From Phaseolus vulgaris (taxonomy: Eukaryota > Streptophyta > Magnoliopsida > Fabales > Fabaceae), in the NCBI RefSeq assembly GCF_000499845.2, contig NC_023749.2, positions 2,885,030-2,949,029 on the forward strand: a stretch of 64,000 nt of DNA, given 5' to 3'. Shown in pieces: positions 25,341-38,248 of the stretch (position 1 is its first letter; every line of letters starts with the position of its first letter). The position numbers and the translations under genes were made by a program. Below the pieces are notes generated by a model. The model was not told where the DNA came from. It saw only the letters and a list, made by a program, of their open reading frames with translations, and searched no databases.

Positions 25341-28300
25341 ATGTTGAAAATCCCAAGTCGGTTAGAGATGAGGCCAATTCATAGTATATAAGTGAATGCA
25401 AATCTTACCTTACAAACCAGTTTTGTAAGGTTGAATTATGCTTAAAAGTCCACTTATTAAGACTTATTAAGAAAGATTAAGTAGGGACCTTTTATACTTT
25501 GTATGCCCAACATCCATGATGAATGTTCACAAAATCCAAGGAATGAAAAAGAAAATGACCTATTCGATATCCATGCTAAGAATGACAGATAGAAATATAG
25601 ACTTCCAAACACAACTTGCACAAAAGCATCATGTGATATGATAGACCACCTCTATTCCTAGGCTAGGAGATCCAAAAGCATGACTAGTGTGAAAATTAAC
25701 AAATCAAATAAGTAATATAATGGAAAGGATGATGTGAATGTGAAAACATCACATGCAAAAGAATGAGAGAAACCAAACGGAATATCCTATTAAAATGCAA
25801 AGTGGCACCTATCATTCAATAGGTGCTCTTGCTCCTTGCGGTCCAATGCCTCAAACCGTGGATCATTTGCCCATTTCTTCCGGAAACTTTGATAATCAGT
25901 ATTGTAATTAATATCCTGAAAAAAAAAAAATCAAATTGTATAAGCATTTAGAAGTTCCACAGATTGAAGACGGTTAGACTGTACAGTGCAAGAATAATTA
26001 GTATGAATGAGCATCAAAATAAGGCAATATAAACCTCTGAGGCTTCATCCAGTAATTGCTTAAATCCTTCAATTGCAGCCTTCTGTGCAGCCCGCTTTTC
26101 TTTGCGTTCTTCTTCAGCACGAGTTTTAACATAATGCTCGAACAAGGATCTCCTAGCAGAATAACTTGGGATGGCCTGTAACGACACATTATATATAATA
26201 AAAAGTTTGCATGACAACATAAACAAGCCAAAACGTGGAAATATAATAAGATACAAGAAAATACAATCTTGGGGATAAGACACGTTCCAAAAAGAATAGA
26301 CAATTTTAAAGCTAGGTATATTGTCTCCAAAAGTTTTCTAGCCCATATGCATGTCCATCAGAGAACTGTCCCTAAAGAAACCATGGGCTGAAAATCATAA
26401 GGAGGCCATAGAAGATAACCATACTACATAATTTTGGCAAGGAACAATTTCCTGCAAGAGCCCAAAGATGCACAAATTTACCTTTCTTCCCCCAAAAAAC
26501 TAGGCAGTGGGAGCAGCAAACTCTTTAAAATTGAAAGATATAATATTGATATGGCTCCTAAGATGAAACATTTACATACATGGACAGAATTTAGAACTTA
26601 CTCTTGAATCAATTACACTAAACCACGTGTTATACAAAAAATTAGACTTAATTTCACATAAGTTTTTTGTTTTTACATTTTCACTTCTTGACAACTTGAT
26701 CAAGTGAAACTACTAACTTAAACAGGGATACCATTCCCGCAACACACATGATACAATTAAGACAAAGTTGATAGAAATTCCAGCATTGAAAAAAACTGAG
26801 TGAACAATTTATGTACTACTATGACAGTCCCAGTTGAAGGAAAGGCCACTGGCTCCCAATCAAAATATTAAAAAATATTTAGTTTCATGATACCTTAAAA
26901 CGAGGATCAAATACTATCTTTGGCAATTCTTTCTCCCACTTAGAGAATGGTGCCACTCCTCGCTCCTTGAGCATCTCCTACAAAATTAACCAACACAATA
27001 AACAAATTATTTGATATGAACAAAAGCGAAAATGAATTATGGTTTACAACTTTACGAGAGTGAATCATGGTTTACAACTTTATGGTGCACACACTGGTTA
27101 CACAGAACAGATTTAAGACAAACACAAACAATTATTCAGTGAATCTTATTTTATACAAATGTTAGCGGACTTTATAGTTATGTAAAAAGGCAGTAAGAAG
27201 GGATTCAATTCAACATCATAAAATTAAGAACTTCCTTTTGTAGGTGATATTTGAAATTTTGTAGTTGTTACCCTGATAAGAGAAATGAGAGGAAAGATTG
27301 ATTTTTTTCAAGACAAAACACATGCTCAAGCCTGGACCCGGTGTCAGAACACCCCAAACAATTCAAATACAAGTATGTGAACTATTCCAGGGCAGTTTGT
27401 CAGCTTCTTCTTTCTTTCCAGAAGTCCCCTGACTTCTCCCCTTTGCTAAGTGCAACCAGACAAATAAGGGCTCTAATAATTTTAGTAGTAACTAACTTCA
27501 TTTATAGTTGGGCTAGATTAAGCCCAAGCCATACTCCTGTTTTCTTCTATAGAGCCTTCTAAAACTGCATTCAAAGTTGGAGACCCAGCATTACAAACCC
27601 ACACAAGAATCCATATTTCCAATGTATGATCTCATACCTTGCAATTGGATCCTATCCTAACATTCCACTATGCTCCACAGCCCTGGTACCCAAACCTATC
27701 TGGCTGTGCACTAACCCTTTGACTAGTCCTACCTAAGCAAACATTGCAATGGTAATGTCACCCCCCATGCTGCCCATTTGCAGCTGAGACATGGTGAAAG
27801 ACTTAGATAAGAATTAATAAGATAATTGGGAGAAGCCCACCACAAAAGCTAACCATTGTAATTGGAGACTCCAAAGCCTTAGAAAACCCCTCACCAGAAT
27901 CCCATCCATAAGCTTTTATTCTAGATGACATGGATGCCTTCTATTTCATTTTTATGTTTGCAGTTAAAGCAATACCTTTTGTTATTCACAATAGGAAACT
28001 CGAAACACCATCTAATAACATTACCATAGTCCCAATAACTTCTAGGAACGGATTCTCCACTTCCAAAGAGTCAAATACACTTTCTAAAACAAATAGATAG
28101 CATAGCATAGTTCATTTAACAAGAATATGCATAAGGAATATTGGCAATTACTTTTTGGCGCATTTACTGTTTCATCCATCTATACAAGTAAATAATAAAA
28201 TAACAATCAAAATTCTTACAGATATTCTTACTGATACATTATTTAGGTAATTATATATGCTTTATGATCATTATTCAATAACAGAAAATCCTATTCACTG

Positions 28301-31300
28301 AAGAAAAATCAAGCTTACCAAAGGAGGAAGAATAAGGATTCCTCACTCCTTCATAAACTACTAAGAAAGCTAGCCACCAAACATAAATAATTATTAGTTG
28401 GAAATAAGAAAATAGCTTTACAATCCATACACTTTGTCAACAAAGGAGATCCACGTGAACGAAAAATAAAATATAAAATTTGCACTGAAGCATAAATATA
28501 AACAGAGACCATCATTCCACGCTACAAGCCTTCTTTCCTGACAAAACTTAAAAAGGAATTATGGCTCCAAGAGAAACTGGACTAGGGTGCACCATGACTC
28601 TGGAACAAAGCGAAATTCTGAAATACTTGATCCAACAATTTTAATTTTAATTTGTTACAGAAATGGTGCAATAAAGAATTTAATTAAATACAAATAAACA
28701 GCAATTTAACAGTCTTTCATGAACTTTTCAATGATAAAATTCTTAAAAACAATATAATCACAACAACTATGCAAATAACATCCAAAACAAAAGTAACATT
28801 GAATAATAAACCTAGAGTGGAAAAAAATGCAAAGTGAGGGGGAGAGCTATATTTCACATGATAATTTTAACTTAGCTATCAATCAATGATGAGATCAGTG
28901 CAGGAGGAGTAGGATTCCTCATAGCAGAAAACAACCGAAAAGAACTACAACGACTCAAAGAAAGAGACAAATATACCTTGAATTGAATGATGCACTCCTC
29001 CTTTGAAGGCCCACTATCTTCATCTTCAGAATCTGAAGATGTATCGGAAACATTAGCAGCACCATTACTATCTTTTTGTTTATCTTTGCTATTATCTGCT
29101 TGCATTCCCTTAGAGGTAGATTCAACTGCTTTTGAACCATTTGATTCAGATCCTGTTTGTACTGATGGTGCAGGAATAGAGGAGGAAGTAACAGGTGTTC
29201 CTGAGTCCTGCAATTTCTTCTTGATCAAATCCAAAGCCGACGATGAGTTCTGTAGATTAGAGGGTTTAAGAGCTGCAGCATCACGACCACCAGTATTAAT
29301 AGCAGGAGCATTCAGAGTAACCATTCCAGACCCTCTATCAGACAATACATTATTATTTGGAACTGACATTAACTGATCTTTTGTAACATCACCATCTTGT
29401 TTCTTTTTCAATTCAGCCACCTCATTTGGAATTTGCCAGCAGCTAGTCTAAAATACAACAAAATGAAAAAAATAAACAATTCAGAAAGCTTCAGCTATTA
29501 GATGAATTTTCACAGTAATGTTAATAACAATTTAGAAAAAATGGTACAGGCAACATTATGTCAGCTTGTAACTTGGTAGTTCAACCCAGAAAGACAAGAA
29601 CTCAAAGGTAAACAAGACAAACTGAGACAATAAAGTTGATTGATTTGTGAATATGGGAACCGTACCTTGGTTCGATTGTTGTAGTAATATTTTTTTCCAT
29701 CACTTGTAGAGACCAACAGCCAATCGGTACCAGGCAAATCCGTCCTATTCCAAAAAAAAAAAAAAAAAGATGAAAAGATAAGATTCTTTGGTCATAATAA
29801 CACAACTTTTTTTTAAGCACCAACATGCGAATAACCTTGTGACAACTAAGACAGAAGAAATTACAAATGTAAGTGGAATACATAAAAATCACCTAACCCA
29901 TGAACAACGAATCTCGTAATACCCCCAGCACCATAGCAAGACACTATATGCAGTTAAACATCTAGCAATTATGATTTCTTTTCAATCCAACAGTACTGAC
30001 ACAAAAAATTCTATTGGATCAGATTGATTTGTCTATATTATAGAACCCTTCCACACCAATCAATTCATCCATATCTCTAAATAAGGCATGAAACTTTCTT
30101 AGGAATATTGGTTGCAGTGTATTCAATTCTTCACGAAATATGTTCAGTCATAATAATCACATTTACCCTATGTTTGGATGGAGAGAGAAAAACAAGGAGA
30201 GAAAAATCAAAATTTGAAATTTTGTATTTTATCGAGTAGAAAATAAAAATAAAAAGGGGAGAAATACTAAAGAATTCAAATTTTGCTCTCCAAGTCCTAA
30301 TGCTAAATTGCAAATTCTCTCCTTTTTCATTATCTTTCCTCTCATCCAATCCAAACAAAGGGTTAAGGTTTAGCACACATGTTTTAACACAAAAAATAAT
30401 AAAGTAGAATAGTTATTATTTAACCCTCCCTTTCATTCCCTTCATTTTGACATCTGGAGAGGGGACCAAGGGGATCATCATTTATCCCCCCCCCCCCCAC
30501 ATAGTTTTACCAGCTTATACTGTCCTCTTTCCCTGCTACAGAACTAAGAATTAAACTAAAAAATTGAAAGACACCTTTTCAAGGCCTCTTAAAACAAAGT
30601 CAGCAGGAAAAATACAAAATAAAAGACCCAGCATAAATTCAGAGTTAGTTTGTACAATAAGATGGCTTGTGCCACCAGAAGATATGCAATGAACTTACAT
30701 TGAAACTGGAGTAGGCTGAGCGGAAACTTGGTGAGACTGCATACACATCCAAAAAACATCAATAAAATGAATTAAGATGAAAAATATATAGGATCATAAA
30801 CACTACATCATACAATAGCAGGTGGTTTTGGATAGTAAATAAGGCATCGAATATGACTTTCTTCAGTTAGAAGTTACAGTTTTAGTCTACAAATATACCA
30901 CATCCAATATGATTGTATAATGTTAGAAGTTACAGTTTTAGTCTACAAATATCAGGTCTCCGAGGCTTTTCCCATTGGTTAGGGTAGCCAGTATCCTTAT
31001 CTAAAATAATTAAATATTAGATACTGACAAATAGAGAACATCAAAGAATTTTTGTAATGATAAATGTTAGAACACACTCCAAAAAACAGAGAAGAAAAAA
31101 GGGAGAGAGAGAGAACAAGAGATATAGTACTGAAACTGAAATTTTACCTCATCTATGTATCACAATACAACAATACTATTTATAATACAATAACAAGTAG
31201 TTAGTTAACAGCCCACTTACTAGCAAACCAACATACAATACTAACTGAATTATGTACAATAAAAACAGTACATGAGTATAAAAAGTATATAAAATAATAT

Positions 31301-33674
31301 TATTTAGTGATGAAGGACACAATACTGTAGAGGATCAGCAAAGAACACAGGACCGAGTATCAGTACCTCCCCTATAAATCCAGCAGGTTTATCATATGTT
31401 GATTCTCCAGTCATGGCATTATAATAGTATATAATTCCTGCTTCAGTCTTGTGGGCTGTCCAGGCCTCTAATTGATCATTATTAGAAGTATCCTCATTTG
31501 GGGCGATGACAGCATTTAATTTCTTCTTATCATCTACAACCACAAAACAACAAATTTTAGGGATGAGATTTCCCTTTTCAAACATGTCAATGAGAAAATG
31601 CATTTCAGAGGAGCAGTAGCATTGCATTGTGCATACCAGCTGGCCCTGAAATAACTTCTGTTTGCAAAGCAGTTGTTCCCCTCAGCTGATTGCTGGAAGC
31701 AGGTGAAAAAGTGCTACTGCCACCACTCACAGGTGTAACACCACGAGGTTGAGAATCAGGAATTGGAACAGCAGGGAGAGTAACACCACGTGCTGGAAAT
31801 GGAAAAGGGCCAGGAAAAGGAGCGGGGTATTGAAGATATGGGGGCCTAAATACACCACTCATCTGTGGGGTCTGTAACCAAAGTCCCTGAGGGGGAGCAG
31901 CCATAGAAGGCATGGATGGATAGGGTAAACCTTTCAGAGGGTTAGTAGGATCTGATGCAATGGCTGAAATTGGCATGTTTGGTCTCAGTAATGCTGCTGA
32001 GGAAGAATCTGTTCCTGTAGATGGAACAGCAGGATTGATAGATATCATAGAAGATGATGCTAATCCAGGAGGGCCAGGATTTCCTGGAGTAGGCATTACA
32101 GGATGCACAGGAAGAGACATGGCAGTGGGCATCCATGAAGTAGTTGGACGATAATTAGGATCAGAGGGAGGCATTATGGGTGTAGAAGTATGAGCAGGGA
32201 CAGAATGTGGGGTACTTGACGCAGATGACAATTTAGTAACATCCTGTGCAACAGAATCCGATATTTCCTGCAATAAGCAAGTATAAGTAGGAGGAAATAA
32301 TCATTGTTGAGATTTTTTCCTGTCAGATTATTGGTGTACCAATTACATGAAGACATTCATTACCATACACCACATGATATCCATGATTTATTTTGGGTTG
32401 AGAGTGTACCCACATCACACACATTTGAAAGCAACAACATCACTTTGTTATCTACTATTGCATAAAAGCCTAATGCAGAAGCAGCACAGACAGAACCCAT
32501 TGTGCTATTATACATACATCACCATACACTATGCTACCAACAAAACCATTTTCTTCATTATAACATTAAATTTTGTGTATATTAAAGTTACTTGCATGCT
32601 ATACTTCAAGCGCATTTCATTTTACCTTAGCACATTTTCTGTCCAAGCTAGGCCCACCTTTGGTCAATGGACACTTAGTTCACTTCAGCATTTAAAGGTC
32701 ATTATCATTCTTGTTTGAGTAGGTTGAAACTTGAAAGTGAAATGGCAAGGGAGGTAAAAGTGAAGTGACGGATTAAAAGGTTTTGATATCCACTAATGAC
32801 TTGTTGCTTGGTGTAGTTTGAGGAAAATCTCACTTTAAATTCAGTTTCACGGTAGAAGAGGGAATAAAGTAGTTGCACTCCACCACTTTCAACTGTCCCG
32901 TATTGTTGTCAGACTGATCAAGTGTCAAGTGATCTTCATTCCAACATTTCCACCAACTCAAACAGGCATATCTAAGAGTTTCCACAAATTTCCCTAAAAT
33001 AAGGAATCACCCATACTCACTCCTCTCTAATTGATCTTGCAACTTGCTCTCTACAGTTTAAAATAAGAATAGAGTAAGGAACTTACACTACTAGATTGAG
33101 TATTCTGCTGGTTGCTAGGAAAAGCGGCACCACTCGGGGGAATATTATATGAAAATGAAAGAGCAGCATGCGACGAGACACCAGGAACTGGAGGTTGAAA
33201 AACTACAGGATTCACTATCGAATTGGATTTTATCACCTGCATAAAAAAAATAACAAATATAACCAACAGAGTAATGTGTAACGACACGCGACTGTGATTA
33301 AAATACAGCATTACATCACCATACACCCATACACTAAAAGCAAATAACTCGGTATAATACTGACATTATGTGCCGAAGACTGCTGAGAGCTTCCCGAAGC
33401 ATTGGCATTCTGAAGAACGCCGTAAGGAAATGGAGGTACCGGTGCCGGTGCCGGAGCTACAAACGCAGTTGCATTAATCAATTTCGAATGAGCCGTTGCT
33501 CGAATTTACTCAGCAGAAATAACATCAGATAAATCGAAAGCATAAAAGAGGAGTAGGTTTACCGGTAGAAGGAGTTGCATTTGAGGAATTAGGTGTGGGA
33601 GAAGCCACAGGAAGAGACATTTCTCCGGACACAGGTGGCGGCGCCTCGTGCGACAACCACGCCGGCGAAGCCAT
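20540..33674 (-). CDS. PRP40C: Pre-mRNA-processing protein 40C (WW and FF domain protein)
   Basis: Nuclear scaffold that binds RNA polymerase II C-terminal domain and splicing factors, in the PRP40/CA150 family. Sixteen coding exons: 33563-33674, 33365-33456, 33087-33236, 31637-32267, 31367-31533, 30699-30736, 29666-29744, 28977-29447, 26894-26977, 26035-26175, 25809-25915, 23445-23568, 22328-22471, 21498-21644, 20958-21080, 20540-20863. Total 2934 bases, 977 residues, every junction in phase. A Pro/Ser/Ala-rich N-terminal third is followed by WW1 (W353 to P378, where Tyr375 replaces the second Trp) and WW2 (W405 to W427), a Ser/Asp-rich acidic linker near 560, then about five FF domains (from about 570 to 960) with long charged helices, and a basic Arg/His/Ser tail. 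Introns hold a TRIM, a MITE-like element and a solo LTR. A leader intron (33685-33876) lies just upstream of the ATG. Confidence 0.93.
21755..22070. mobile_element. MITE-like foldback element in a PRP40C intron
   Basis: The left end (AATAAATAGGTAGGAAGGTC, then GGTCCTTGAAAGTA) is mirrored by the reverse complement of the right end (TACTTTCAAGGACTTCTTATTTATTTACC, quoted in part). Inside, AAATGCAATTTAGTC and GACTAAATTGCATTT form a second inverted pair around 21899-21967. The TTTAGTCC-type vocabulary is typical of plant MITEs. No target duplication was resolved. Confidence 0.6.
25100..25462 (+). mobile_element. TRIM retroelement with both LTRs and target duplication
   Basis: LTR1 is 25100-25222 and LTR2 25342-25462, each about 121-123 bases starting TGTT(A/G)(A/G)A and holding TATATAAGT, CAAACC or CAAATCTTACC, CAAACCAGTTTTGTAAG and TTGTGTTATG or TTGAATTATG. 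Directly after LTR1 comes TGGTATTAGAGAC, close to the initiator-Met tRNA primer binding site (TGGTATCAGAGC). The interior is only about 120 bases and includes a (TA)n run at 25294-25335. The 5-bp target duplication CTTAT flanks it at 25095-25099 and 25463-25467. Non-coding and non-autonomous, in the PRP40C intron between coding exons 11 and 12. Confidence 0.85.
25292..25336. repeat. (TA)n microsatellite inside the TRIM interior
   Basis: About 21 uninterrupted TA units. They occupy part of the short internal region of the TRIM and were probably expanded after insertion. Confidence 0.95.
26978..28976. other. Large PRP40C intron (between coding exons 8 and 9) without recognised content
   Basis: Two kilobases of intron. 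The 27300-27800 part is less AT-rich than the rest and has an unexplained patchwork of C-rich strings, perhaps an old insertion, but no ends, LTR or coding signature could be identified. An open frame at 27341-27562 plus strand has no domain. Exon 8 (..CIIQFK) and exon 9 (EMLKERGV..) join directly to complete the first FF domain, so no coding exon is missing here. Confidence 0.55.
31065..31258 (-). mobile_element. Solo LTR with 5-bp target duplication
   Basis: On the plus strand it starts TGTTAGAACACACTCC and ends TTATGTACA, 194 bases, flanked by the direct duplication ATAAA at 31060-31064 and 31259-31263. Read on the minus strand it has a TATA-like TATAAATAG followed by a pyrimidine-rich CTCTCTCTC tract, the usual LTR order of promoter then leader, so the element points with PRP40C transcription. 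It is in the intron between coding exons 5 and 6. No internal retroelement sequence remains. Confidence 0.8.
31986..32162 (-). repeat. Source segment in PRP40C exon 4 of the copy at 18715-18896
   Basis: This internal piece of coding exon 4 (Pro/Ser-rich region, [14 protein letters not shown]) is the functional partner of the fragment in the DPH4 leader intron about 13 kb away. Confidence 0.88.
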
Positions 33675-33684
33675 TGAAACCGAT

Positions 33685-33970
33685 CTGCGTTCATAACAAT
33701 TGACATTAGGTGACGGAAACAAAGCAACTCGCGACAATTTTGACAAAGGCGAATCGTAAATTAAAAAGCGATAGGAATAGGGCTGCGAAAATCGAACAGA
33801 GAACAAAATTGGACGCAAAGCAAATAAAGAATGAAGAGAAAAAGCAGAGAGAGAGAGAGAGAGGATGATAACGAACCAGTGGAGAGTGTGGAGAGGGAAG
33901 AAGAAGGCGCGAGGTAGAATTTGGATGGAAACAGTTGAAAGCGAAAAGAGCAGTGAGTGAGTGAGGGAAC
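33685..33970 (-). promoter_or_regulatory. PRP40C leader intron and GA-repeat leader
   Basis: On the minus strand a donor ..CACTG|GTTCG at 33877/33876 and an acceptor ..AACGCAG ending at 33685 define a leader intron just before the ATG. A pure (GA)n tract at about 33848-33862 (CT on the gene strand) lies in the intron near its start. Leader introns of this kind often raise expression in plants. A TATA-like string occurs at about 34020-34040. Confidence 0.55.
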
Positions 33971-34087
33971 GTTTTGTTTTGAGTTGAAAGAGAAGAAAAT
34001 GGAAATGGGTTTGGTTTTATGTATATGTGTATATTTTTTTAATTAGGTTAGGGCTACCTAGCTTGCTTCTTCGGACCACAGTACTAT

Positions 34088-34385
34088 CGGTGAGTCTTAT
34101 TCATATATCACAATTTTATTTCATAATAGAATAACTTTTTTATTAACTCTCACCAATTAATAACAAACAATAATTTAAAAATAATAAATATATTTATTTA
34201 ATCACCAAAGTATACAAAATTATAACAAGAAATCAGTAAGGTGTTTTTCCATTAAAACAACACAAACACTAAATTAATACCCTAAAGTTGCTATGTTTTG
34301 TTTTAGAGAAAATTTGCACTGTCTTTTGCCTTTGAGAGTTTATTTTGTGAAACAAACATATACATCCTGTTAATTGAGTTTTAAG
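34088..34385. repeat. Flank-shared repeat, right copy
   Basis: Partner of 19886-20137 in the same orientation. The copies share the GTGAGTCTTATTCATATAT start, the CACCAAAGTAT and CCATTAAAACAACA blocks, and a distal AATTGAGTTTTAAG after about 70 extra bases in this copy. It is in the upstream region of PRP40C. Confidence 0.7.
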
Positions 34386-36841
34386 TTGATAATTTTTAGC
34401 AGAAACTTACAAATTAGTGAAGATTTTTAGTAAGATATTTGTTGTTGGTGTAGTAATGTTTTAAATTTTACATTTATCGTGTTTTAGACATTATTTGTGT
34501 TGTTCACTATTTTATGGTGAATGGAGTCTGAGGATTATGGTAAATTTGAGTTCAAAATTGTAAATAATGTCAGGTTAATGTTTAAAACAATTTTACTTTA
34601 TAGTAAATGCACTTTAAAGATGGCATAGATTAATTATTATTCATTGATACTTCAATTACTAATAATAGGATGTTTGTTTGAAGAAAATATAGACTAACAA
34701 AAAACCTTATTTAGTAGTAAAAAAATATCTTTTGCTACATATTTTACTTTTCATTCAGATACCATAAAAAAACTGACATGTTTTAAAATTGTGTCTTTCT
34801 TCAGTATAATAATGTTTGATAATTATATTAGTATTATTCTATTTGACAACAAACTTCAATGTGTAGTTTCCCATTATTGATTAGTGTTCTCCTTTGTTGA
34901 TAACTAGAAAAAGATAAACATAGGTTTGAATAAGTGAACATAAATAATCAAATAATAACTCATGTTATCTTTTATTGGTTTGCTATAGAATTGATAAATA
35001 TAAAAACGATTGTATATACCTATTTAATAAATATATGACAAATTTTATAATTATATACCTATTTAATTTTACTCTTTTTTTTAAATATAATTATTTTTCT
35101 TTTCATATCATTTTCCTCTGAAAAAGTATGTATATTTTTCACTTTGTTTCACTTATTTCTTTCTTTTTTTTTCTCATTTTTTTTTTCTTCCTTTTAACCA
35201 AACAAAGTGTAAGGAAAAAAATCATATTGTGATCTTCCTTTTTAGAGCTTTTTATCTTCAAAATATTTATGCCAAAATTTTCAACCTATTATTTGATTGG
35301 ATAGAACATCACCAACTTTTGTTATTTTTTTTTAAAAAAAAAACTATTATCATAAGCTTTGTTTGATGACTAGTTTTGTTTTAAGTAATCTTATTCGTTG
35401 TCTTTAAAGATCTACCTCCCTTATAAATTTTTATGAAATAGATGGTTTTATGATTTGATAAATTATTCCTTTTTTAGTATTATGAGTAAACTAAATCACA
35501 TCGTTTTAAAATAACATATGTTTTCAAAATAAAATTATTTTATATGATACTTTTTATTATTTCTGAATGAATAAATATTTATGATTTAATTCGTTTGTTC
35601 ACATTTAAGCTACAAGTGACCATTCACAAATGAAGTTGTACAAAAATAATATAAATAGTCTTCAATAAAAATAAATTATAAAAATGTTAACCTAAATTAA
35701 ATCAGAAAACTTTTTTACTCGTTCTTTTTAACTCACAAATAAAATAGTGTTAGATTGGTTCTCAAATTTTAGAACGACCAGTTTTATTAGAATTTAATAA
35801 TAATAATTTAAAAGATAAGGGTAATATTATCTTATATATATATATATATATATTAAAATTTCTATATGAAATCATTACATCTAAAAATTAAAATTAATTT
35901 CACTTAATTTTTTAACTTTTTTAAAATTTAGAATAATTATTTTTAATTAGATTAACTTGACCCATTGGTCCTGTCTAACTACAAAAATTAGCTTAAATTT
36001 TTTTAATAATACTTCAACAAGTATGTGAACTTGTATATGGATACATATAATTTTGTGATATTACTATTAACTTAAACAACACAATGAAGTTCCATCATTG
36101 ATTCAACCAAGGAAGTTCCCTAGTTTAATATTTGCAAATACCAAACTCAGATAATTGATCTGGTCCCACATTGTTTGAATTTACACAACACACTATATTA
36201 TTTTAATATTTATAATATGTTGAAATGATAAATTCATTTAAAATTACATGAATATTTATATTATACACATCAAATATAAATATCATCAGTCTATAATTTG
36301 TCATAAAAAAATATATTATTTATAATAATTGAAATAAAGGAAAATATTTATTTTTATAAATTTTAAATAATTAAAAAATGATACTATTTTATATGTGTAC
36401 CACTAAAACCATACCTGTTATATTATATATTTTATGCTGTGGAATTATATATTTTATGTTGTGGAATATTATGTTTATATAAATTATGTTCTCTGATTAT
36501 GCATATTTATTTTCTTTATTTATCATTATGTTTCTCTAATTATGTTACACTTAATTATATTTTGAAATTATAAAAAATAATTATTTATTAAAAATAATTA
36601 TACATACTTTAGTTAATAAAGTTATTTTTATGTAAATTTAATTTGTATTGTTTCTCTAACTTTATTTTTATTTAGATTATAGATTACATATATTAAATAT
36701 AAAAACAATATAGATATTATATTAATATTTTTATTAAATTTACAAATTGGTATTAAAATTTGTAGCTTATCATAACACTAAATGCACTAAACTATTATTA
36801 ATATAATAGTATGTTTATGTATATACTGACCAATGATGATG

Positions 36842-36933
36842 ATATGGTGTGTGTAATAAATAAATAATAAAAGAAAACTCATTTATGGTGTGTGTAATAA
36901 ATAAATAATAAAAGAAAACTCATTTATGGTGTG
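36842..36933. repeat. 41-bp tandem duplication
   Basis: A unit starting TATGGTGTGTGTAATAAATA and ending AAAACTCATT is repeated perfectly head to tail, followed by the first bases of a third unit. A recent slippage or unequal exchange product; no function is evident. Confidence 0.9.
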
Positions 36934-38248
36934 TTAGATTATATTAACATTGTATTTATATTATTAACACAAAAAATTGAACTAACATATACTTTTATTT
37001 GACACATAATCTGCTTGAAGTGCTTTGAGAAATGAGTTTGTTAAGAGAAGAGAAATTGAGCCGAATGCATCATATTGTTCTAAACACATCTATTTTAATT
37101 AATTTATATTACGGTAGATGGTTTAAACTGTATGTATAATTTATATAATAAATTTATTCAATTCTTAATACATAATAAATAAAAATAAGAGATTAGATTT
37201 TAAATTAAATTGAACTTAAATGACATAATTTATACTGAAAAGACTACTTCTGTTATCAATGATTTATAATTTCATGGATTTTTCTGTTTGATCACAGATA
37301 AAAAAAAAACAAGGAAATGTTAATTGTTTTAAATGATCAAAGGACATGATTTTAAAAATTGAAACTTCACAAGAGTAATTCTTTCTCCATGAATTAATTA
37401 TTTTAAAAATTCAATATTATTAATTAAATGAACAAACTTTCTTAACAAATACCAATTGTTCGGCCACAATAATGGAAGAAAGTTAATGTGCAAACTTGTT
37501 TTGGAATGACAAGATTTAACCTAAAAAGAAGAAGTCTCTGACCTAAATGAGAAGCCTGTTATTCTATTTTATTAATGTCGGGTATAAAATAAAACAAAAC
37601 AAAATGTTTGCATATGGACAAGTAATAATACAATTTAAGCAGAAATAATAAAATTTGTGGCTCTCACAAAAAGAAGCCAACCAAGAATATGCGCCGCCGG
37701 TAGATGCTTTCCTCCGTCGGAAGCACTCATCAATATACAAACGCTATAAATAAAAGAAAAACAATCTAATTATATCTACTCCTCAACCTGTCACAAAAAG
37801 AAAGAAAGTAATTAGCATCTATAAGGGCAAACCAACAAAATGAGACGTATCAACATTGCAACACCGACTGACATTATTTTCAGGCAATCATATTATCCCC
37901 ATTACGAATATTGTTAGTGTTTACTGCCATGTAGAAGCTTTTTCAGAGCAAACTGATTTATTTCCCCCAAAAAAGATATTTTAAGGACGACTTGCAAAAC
38001 CATGTGCTAACAAAATGTTCTTCCTATGGAGGAAAACTTGGACATTAACAAGTACTCCAAGGTGTCAAGCGTCAGAATGGATAACCAGACAAGATAGATA
38101 TAATACAAGAAATAAAAAAGCTATCATTAGTATAAAGGAAAAATAGTGAATGTTTGGTAATAACTAAAGACAGTTAGGGAGCAATGAGAAGGGATATAAG
38201 AATTACTTAAGCTGAAAAAGGATTATTTTCAAGCAGCAGAACACCACC

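Larger units (their letters stand above)
33975..38240. other. Gene-free spacer upstream of PRP40C
   Basis: Very AT-rich sequence without coding exons. It contains the right copy of the flank-shared repeat (34088-34385), a (TA)n run near 35838-35854 and a 41-bp tandem duplication at 36842-36933. I saw no gene, LTR pair or RNA gene. The left end must carry the PRP40C promoter and the right end the 3' UTR of the SMP-C2 gene. Confidence 0.6.

Noticed and set aside
30484..30500. Poly-C run suggesting a sequence gap or regulatory tract
   Set aside because: A short homopolymer within an intron; likely simple slippage, with no other signal nearby.
31960..32154. 64-codon plus-strand frame, mirrored at 18663-18887
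   Set aside because: It is antisense to PRP40C exon 4 and to its copy; conservation comes from the sense-strand duplication.
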